Origin: Magicicada septendecula
Taxonomy: Eukaryota > Arthropoda > Insecta > Hemiptera > Cicadidae
NCBI GenBank assembly: GCA_034769895.1
Contig: CM068372.1
Coordinates: 238,786,343-238,850,342 of the forward strand
Reading direction: 5' to 3'
Length of the DNA stretch: 64,000 nt
Made by a program: the position numbers and the translations under genes. The notes under the pieces were generated by a model. It was given only the letters and a program-made list of their open reading frames with translations, was not told where the DNA came from and ran no database searches. Positions 58,672-64,000 of this stretch are shown in pieces. Numbering within the stretch: position 1 is the stretch's first letter; every line of letters starts with the position of its first letter.

Positions 58672-60922
58672 TATGTTGTTTGTATGTAAGTTTCGCATTT
58701 CGCATTGTTTGATTTGTATGGCACTGAATTTGAATAATGTGTTAATATGGTAAATAGCATACTTGTATTTACATATTCATCAATTAATTATTGTTACCGT
58801 GCTTTCGAAAAGTTTATTACCTGCAGCGGTGTATTGAATAGTTTATGTTAGTGAAACTAAATTATAGCAGCCGTAGTATACTTACGAAGGTCTAAGGTAA
58901 TTTACTTATTTAAAGACAACTGGACGTTAGGTTAAGGTGGAAACATAGCAAGTAGAAGAGACATAAAAGAATCTCTTCTATTCGCTATGGTGGAAGTAAC
59001 GATAATAGTCAATGATGGGTATGAAGTATAATTACGGATAATTTCATTTGTAATATAATGCAGACTCATTATCAAAAATTAATTTCATTCGGATGTTGTT
59101 CTTCGTTGTGTGTTGATGACATTTATCCACAAGCTAGAAGAATTACTCGATTGTACGTTAAAATATCTTCCGTTACAGTAAAAAGTTACCAAGGTTTCCT
59201 GTTTACTTTTCATTTCCGTTTTAATGCCTGAATTAATAATTCCAACTTTCACATCAGCATATATAAATGACAGACTTTTTTCAGGCCTGCATATGCTGTA
59301 AACACAACACAATGTCTAGATTAAGATTGGAGGTTGGTAGCTCTAAAGGTACCACTAATTTAATGTATGTGGATTTAACCAGTAGAAGAGTGCGTTATAA
59401 ATGTACTGAAATTAATGGCATAGTCAAATATTGTTATACAACGTACAGGACAAGTTCAAGACTAAATGTAATATTACTATAGCTTGCATAACCCACACCT
59501 GGGCAAACATAACCTCACCTTGCCTGCATAACTGACTACTACCATAAGGTGACTAATAACTATAAATATGAAATAATGAAACATACAGATATTCAACAGA
59601 ATACGGAAAATTGCTGTTAGTGGCATTTATGGAAAGTATCAGTAGATGAATATATTTTTAGGCATGTGTGAATATAAGTAAATATATGATGATTTCTCAA
59701 AACTATGCTTTTGTGATAATGTTTTCACAACGATTCAATGCACATTAAAAATTGAATTGTAGTTACGCAGGTTAACGACAATTTGAAATGACAAGTGAAT
59801 TTATTACAGTTCTTACAAATGAAAACAAGAAAATTATGATGCTCACTATATTATTATTGAAACGATGTACAGTATTATATAATTTGTATTGAACTGAACT
59901 AAAGCAAATAAAACTTTTTGTAGACTTCCAAAACAAAATAAAACTTTCAGATTCTGAACACTTTTTGTTTAGACATTATTGTCAGTATATGTTTTATGTA
60001 TGTAATGTGCTGAGTCAAAAATTCAGCGCTAGTTCAGTTATTTACAATTGGAGAGTTCTGTAATTGACGATCATAAACTGGGCTGATATCTAGCGGTAAG
60101 ACGATGCGAAACTAATGAATATACCGCTGGTAGTTAACTGCAGTACGGAATTATAAGTTTAATTAGTGCTGCGCCCTACCCGTGGATAGGAAAAACTAAT
60201 AGTTTAGACAACGGCGGTTGGGGGTCGACACTTGCCGACTCTCAGCTATGAACGTTCCTAGTGCTGCTTTCTGCCGAGAAGTTCGGTAGGTAAACCAGGA
60301 CGAAGGACTTCCATTTTTTTTCGTCTCACAACATCCTTCGTTGGTGCCGGTCGCAATCTTTTTCTCTCTGGTAGAGAGATGATTCTACACGCCTAAGTCT
60401 TCTGGCTATGAGTAGCTAATTTATCTTCACGACTGCGGTAAGTCTGTCAAATTACTTTCGTATCAATTAACAAAAATATTTCGTTGGAGAAAACTGTTTT
60501 AAGTAAGCCTGAGTAAGCATGCCCACTTGTTGCATCGTGTATAACGATGTAACGAGATTGTGTTGCGCACTTAACCTATTGCACAATGCGCCGTTAGTAA
60601 GTGATATAAGATTTTGCTAAGATTAGCAGTAAAACCTTATACATATATATGGGAACTTACTCAGGCACGTTTTAAATGTAAATGATGTCCCATTCAAATT
60701 AATTGTATTATCTAATTATGTGTAGTAAAAAACTATGTGTTTTAAACAAATTCTTCACCACGTGGTATCTACAAATTCACTCTAAGTAATAAGTTTATGA
60801 GATGTTACAGAGCCAAAATAAATTGTTATATTGCAAACAAGTAACTCACATATAAAGAATTATTGTTATAAAGATTTTTAAATAAGGCATGTTGGCCAAA
60901 TAAATTTCATCAAGGTTAATTA
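58672..60922. other. Intergenic; nothing recognised
   Basis: AT-rich DNA with a locally GC-richer part at about 60160-60380. No tRNA or protein gene could be supported. Confidence 0.5.
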
Positions 60923-62984
60923 TGTAACACATGACTAGAGGTTGACTTTATATATTATGTATTTTGGAGGGTGTCCAAACAGTGGGGGCATTTGTGTGTG
61001 GTCTCTGACTAAAAATATAATGTGTAAGCAGGGTCCGCCGAACAGACGAGGAAAAAAGTCCTGCTGCATGGCTGAACGTTGAAGATCAGAAGCTCCACTC
61101 GATACCGGAGAGAATTAGATCACCACAACAACACCTAAGATGCCAATCATGAGATCGCCACATTACTAATAAAAGAGACCACCCTTCATGGACCAAATCA
61201 AGGTGAAAAACAACCATTTAATATTTACACATAGAGTCAACACGGCACCACACCCCGTGACCAGTTATACATAACCATCAGTTTCTACATTTCAAGTTAA
61301 ACATTCATTTGGATCCCCAATTGATGGGACAGTTTAGTGTGTACACTGAGTAAAAAAAAAATTAATTGTAAAATTTCAGTATATTTCTAGTAGATTGTCA
61401 GTTCAGAGACTGATATGGTTACAAGACAGCATCCAACATAGATTTCCACTCATTTCATTATAGGGGTTTCTCTACAGATTTTAAGTCAGTTTTTGCTATT
61501 AGTAATTTAACATGTTCAATTCACTATGTATAAATATATATATATATTCTCTTAATTAAAAAAAAATTAGTTTTTTTTTATTAGTATAAAAATTACTGGG
61601 GAGGTAGGTGAATTTTCAACTAGTTTCAACCAGAAGCTATGCATGTCGAAACACCTTTCAACTTGTTTGTCGAGACAAGTTTGTTGAGACAAGTTTGTTG
61701 AGACAAGCCGAAAGTTGAATGAACATGTCCGTCTCTGACCCAAGTGTAGTTTTTTATAAGGTGGTAATATTATGCAATTTTTCTCTTTTCATTAATTGGC
61801 CCTATTTTAGTATATATAAATTCTTTATATTAATTATGATAACTGGGGGGGCGTTCATTATTTTAAACAATTTTTATTTCTCACTGTAATTAAGTACTTA
61901 GGCACTTAGCCACTTATGCACTTACTTTTAACTTTTATTAGGTCCTGGGGACAATTGTATGCTATACATTATCGTACACCTGAGGTGTAATCAATCCACA
62001 CCATGAGGGTAATTAATAAATGTAAATTTCTAATCCTAATTGGGATTCGTATAAAGAAAAAGTTAGAATTTATATACACCAGAAGGGTAATATGAAAGAG
62101 GGCGTGGCAAGAGACCTTTATGTATTTTATGTATAATATTGTATAATGTATTTTTGTCTTGTGGAACATGTTATGTGTGTATATTTCTGTGTACATTTTG
62201 GGGGTTATAAATATTATGCATTTACTGTACTTTTGGTGGGAACTTGGGATATAGGGATTTATTGTTCAATGTCTTTTTACAACAGAAAGTTAACACATGT
62301 AGTCATGTGGGTATATCCTTTTCATTTTTTTTTTAAGGGAGGTATTCTATCTCAATAATCATTGCTGATCATTTCTTTAAGGAAATAATTTATTTTATTT
62401 AACCTTATAACAAGTATAGGAATTGTCACCTTTAAAATTTATTTAATTTGTTGAGTAATTATTTTTATTATTAATAGTAACAAGGAATGAAATCATTTAT
62501 CTTCATTAATTTATATGCAGCATTCTGAAAGGAACATATAAAATAAATTTTATATTTTATTAAATAGTTTAATGGGAGCTTTATTTCAAGGTTAATTATT
62601 ATTTTAAATTTCAATTCATTGATAGAGTGACATAGCAAATTATTTTCTTGATTTCAATAAATATTTTTCAGGTGGCCTTGTTGAGAGAGTATACTTATTT
62701 ATTTAACTATTTAAAGGGGAATTGTAGATCACTGTTGTATTTATTTATTATTAAATTGTTATGAGATAGAATAATAAAAAGGGATTTGTTAATTATTTAA
62801 TTCTTGAGTTTTCATTGCAAGTCCCGTCTCACTGGATCCAGCGCATTTTTGGCTTCTCTGGGCCTTAGCCTAGTTTTAATTAACTTGTGGCCCCTCTTTA
62901 CAAAAAAAAAAAAAAAATTCTCAAAAATTTTCTCAAAAAAAAAAAATTCTTTTTTTTTACTGATCAAGATAAAGTGGGGTTACA
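60923..62984 (+). repeat. Probable 5' LTR (2062 bp) of a second Ty3/gypsy element
   Basis: Begins TGTAAC and ends GTTACA, perfect short inverted ends. It lies directly before a primer-site-like sequence and a gag ORF. The 3' LTR is outside the window, so the left boundary is inferred. Inside are a short tandem repeat (TTTGTTGAGACAAG type, about 61665-61712) and A-runs near 62902-62947. Confidence 0.55.
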
Positions 62985-63008
62985 TTTGGTAGCGACCGCG
63001 AAGTGAGG
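62985..63008 (+). promoter_or_regulatory. Primer-binding-site-like leader
   Basis: TTTGGTAGCGACCGCG directly after the putative LTR end. A TGG two bases after the LTR is usual for a tRNA primer site. The primer tRNA was not identified. Confidence 0.4.
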
Positions 63009-64000
63009 ATGAGTTCAATAAATCCTGAGTTGTTTTTAAGGGAGGAAATTGAGTTGGAGCTCCGGGCCCGGGGTAAAGAACCCCGAGGCAATGTCCAGGC
63101 CTTACGGCGGCAGCTCCGTGAAGCGCTGGCCGCGGGTAATGCGCTCTCCAGGGTCACTATCACTGACCCCGAGAGTGAGTGGGAAGGGTGTACGGAAAGG
63201 TGGGGTGAGCTGCGGGAGTTGGCTCAATCCGTCGAAAGTTTGGAGGAGGGACCGGGATGCTCTCTCGGTGTCCGGCGGATCCGGCAACGTATGCAGCACG
63301 TAATTCATCGGCTGCAGAATTTGCAAGCACAAGTCAGTGAACCGCCATATAATATACCGCCGCCATATAATATACCAGACACGATACAAGAGATTACCTC
63401 GACCCTCCAGGGGTCACAACCAGTAAGAGCATCCACCCCGGTTCCGGTTGTTGAGGAGTCCGTGGTCTCAGCTGTGAACACTTCTTCATACAGAGAAGTA
63501 GAGCCTGTACAAACTGGTTCGGGGGCGGCAACGTACAACAAACTGCCCAACCCACTTGCCCATATAATACAACAACTTCCAGTCGTAGATGGACTGGAGG
63601 CAGACAAATTAATACCTTTTTTTAAAATAGTCTTTGAGTTGAAAGACTACCCGGGTATGCAGGAGCGAACGGTGCTCGAACTCATCTTCCCCTACTGTCG
63701 CGGTACCATGGCTGACAGGGTGGCGGAGGTGATGCGACGCAAAGAAGGTGTGGATGAGTTCCACCGGGTGGTGCTGAGGGCATTCATCCCTAGCAGATTG
63801 ATGGAGCAATTGCGCCATCGTCATTTTTATAGAGTCCAGGCACGGGGCGAAACATTGGCCCAGTACGTGCTGCGAATACGCGAGGTAGCTCGTATTCTGG
63901 GAATGGGCATGTCGGAGGAAGAGGTAGTACAACACGTTCTCGACGGCGTCTCTGCCGACGACCGTCTGCGATTAGTTTTTGCCCAGCGGCCGCTGTGGGT
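63009..64000 (+). CDS. gag: Ty3/gypsy Gag, 5' part (runs off the window)
   Basis: ATG at 63009 with an open frame for 330 codons to the window end. The N-terminus (about residues 5-40: FLREEIELELRARGKEPRG, then VQALRRQLREAL) has the helix-loop-helix spacing of a SAP motif, known at the start of several insect gypsy Gags. A Pro/Tyr and Ser/Thr-rich linker (about 100-170) follows. The capsid-like part starts near residue 190 (LEADKLIPFFKIVFELKDYPG, LELIFPYCRGTMADRV, GETLAQYVLRIREVARIL). GC content is far above the flanks, as is common for coding parts of young elements. No stop or frameshift is seen. The nucleocapsid lies beyond the window. Confidence 0.85.
   Translation, partial: MSSINPELFLREEIELELRARGKEPRGNVQALRRQLREALAAGNALSRVTITDPESEWEGCTERWGELRELAQSVESLEEGPGCSLGVRRIRQRMQHVIHRLQNLQAQVSEPPYNIPPPYNIPDTIQEITSTLQGSQPVRASTPVPVVEESVVSAVNTSSYREVEPVQTGSGAATYNKLPNPLAHIIQQLPVVDGLEADKLIPFFKIVFELKDYPGMQERTVLELIFPYCRGTMADRVAEVMRRKEGVDEFHRVVLRAFIPSRLMEQLRHRHFYRVQARGETLAQYVLRIREVARILGMGMSEEEVVQHVLDGVSADDRLRLVFAQRPLW

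Noticed and set aside
59267..59482. Short plus-strand ORF with a CxxC near the start
   Set aside because: 71 codons, no recognisable domain, ordinary AT-rich context. Most likely chance.
60160..60400. GC-richer stretch considered as a tRNA or snRNA gene
   Set aside because: No cloverleaf with A and B boxes or other RNA-gene landmark could be assembled by eye.

Overview
The window is AT-rich eukaryotic DNA built almost entirely from nested transposable elements. No cellular protein gene, rRNA or tRNA gene is recognisable. The mix of an EN+ Penelope-like element (PLE), a THAP-type P element, Tigger/pogo and Tc1-like remnants, Ty3/gypsy elements and long CA/GT microsatellites points to an arthropod, most likely an insect. 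The species cannot be fixed from the sequence.

Region 1 (1-43880) is a head-to-tail tandem array of one PLE family (PLE1) on the minus strand. It has eight full-length units (U1-U8; U1 is cut by the window edge) with a period of 2.87-2.88 kb, then a partial unit (U9) and an inverted 5'-truncated copy (U10). Each unit's ancestral reading frame is one protein of about 870 residues: an N-terminal domain, a Penelope reverse transcriptase (YVDD) and a C-terminal GIY-YIG endonuclease. Every copy is broken, each by a different set of stops and indels. The last codons of the frame overlap a hammerhead-ribozyme-like fold.

Two elements sit inside the array. In U6, a fold-back copy of a second family (PLE2, 14211-16622) has two inverted GIY-YIG-coding arms around a 46-bp filler and is flanked by a 12-bp target duplication. 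In U8, a complete 16.66-kb Ty3/gypsy element (24069-40725) lies on the minus strand. It has unusually long LTRs (4.42 kb), a tRNA-Lys-type primer site, a polypurine tract, a 4-bp target duplication, gag, a basic Asn/Arg/Gly-rich nucleocapsid-like ORF, protease, RT-RNase H and a frameshifted integrase, followed by a 2-kb untranslated stretch with a roughly 110-bp minisatellite.

Region 2 (43881-60922) is gene-poor DNA with DNA-transposon remains. These are an internally deleted Tigger/pogo copy (45191-46670), a Tc1-like transposase fragment lacking a catalytic Asp (about 49045-49682), a TIR-bounded element of unknown class (51854-52878), a decayed BED/hAT-like fragment (53267-53800), a short palindrome carrying the same hammerhead-like motif (54256-54494), and a P element with near-intact termini and a transposase broken by two frameshifts (55404-58662).

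Region 3 (60923-64000) appears to be the 5' LTR and start of another Ty3/gypsy element on the plus strand. Its gag frame is open to the window edge and begins with a SAP-like motif.

The most interesting signals are the hammerhead-like fold recurring in three unrelated element termini with the same one-nucleotide deviation from the canonical core, its overlap with the PLE1 coding sequence, the mosaic PLE1 array, and the giant-LTR element whose LTR divergence is confined to the LTR ends.
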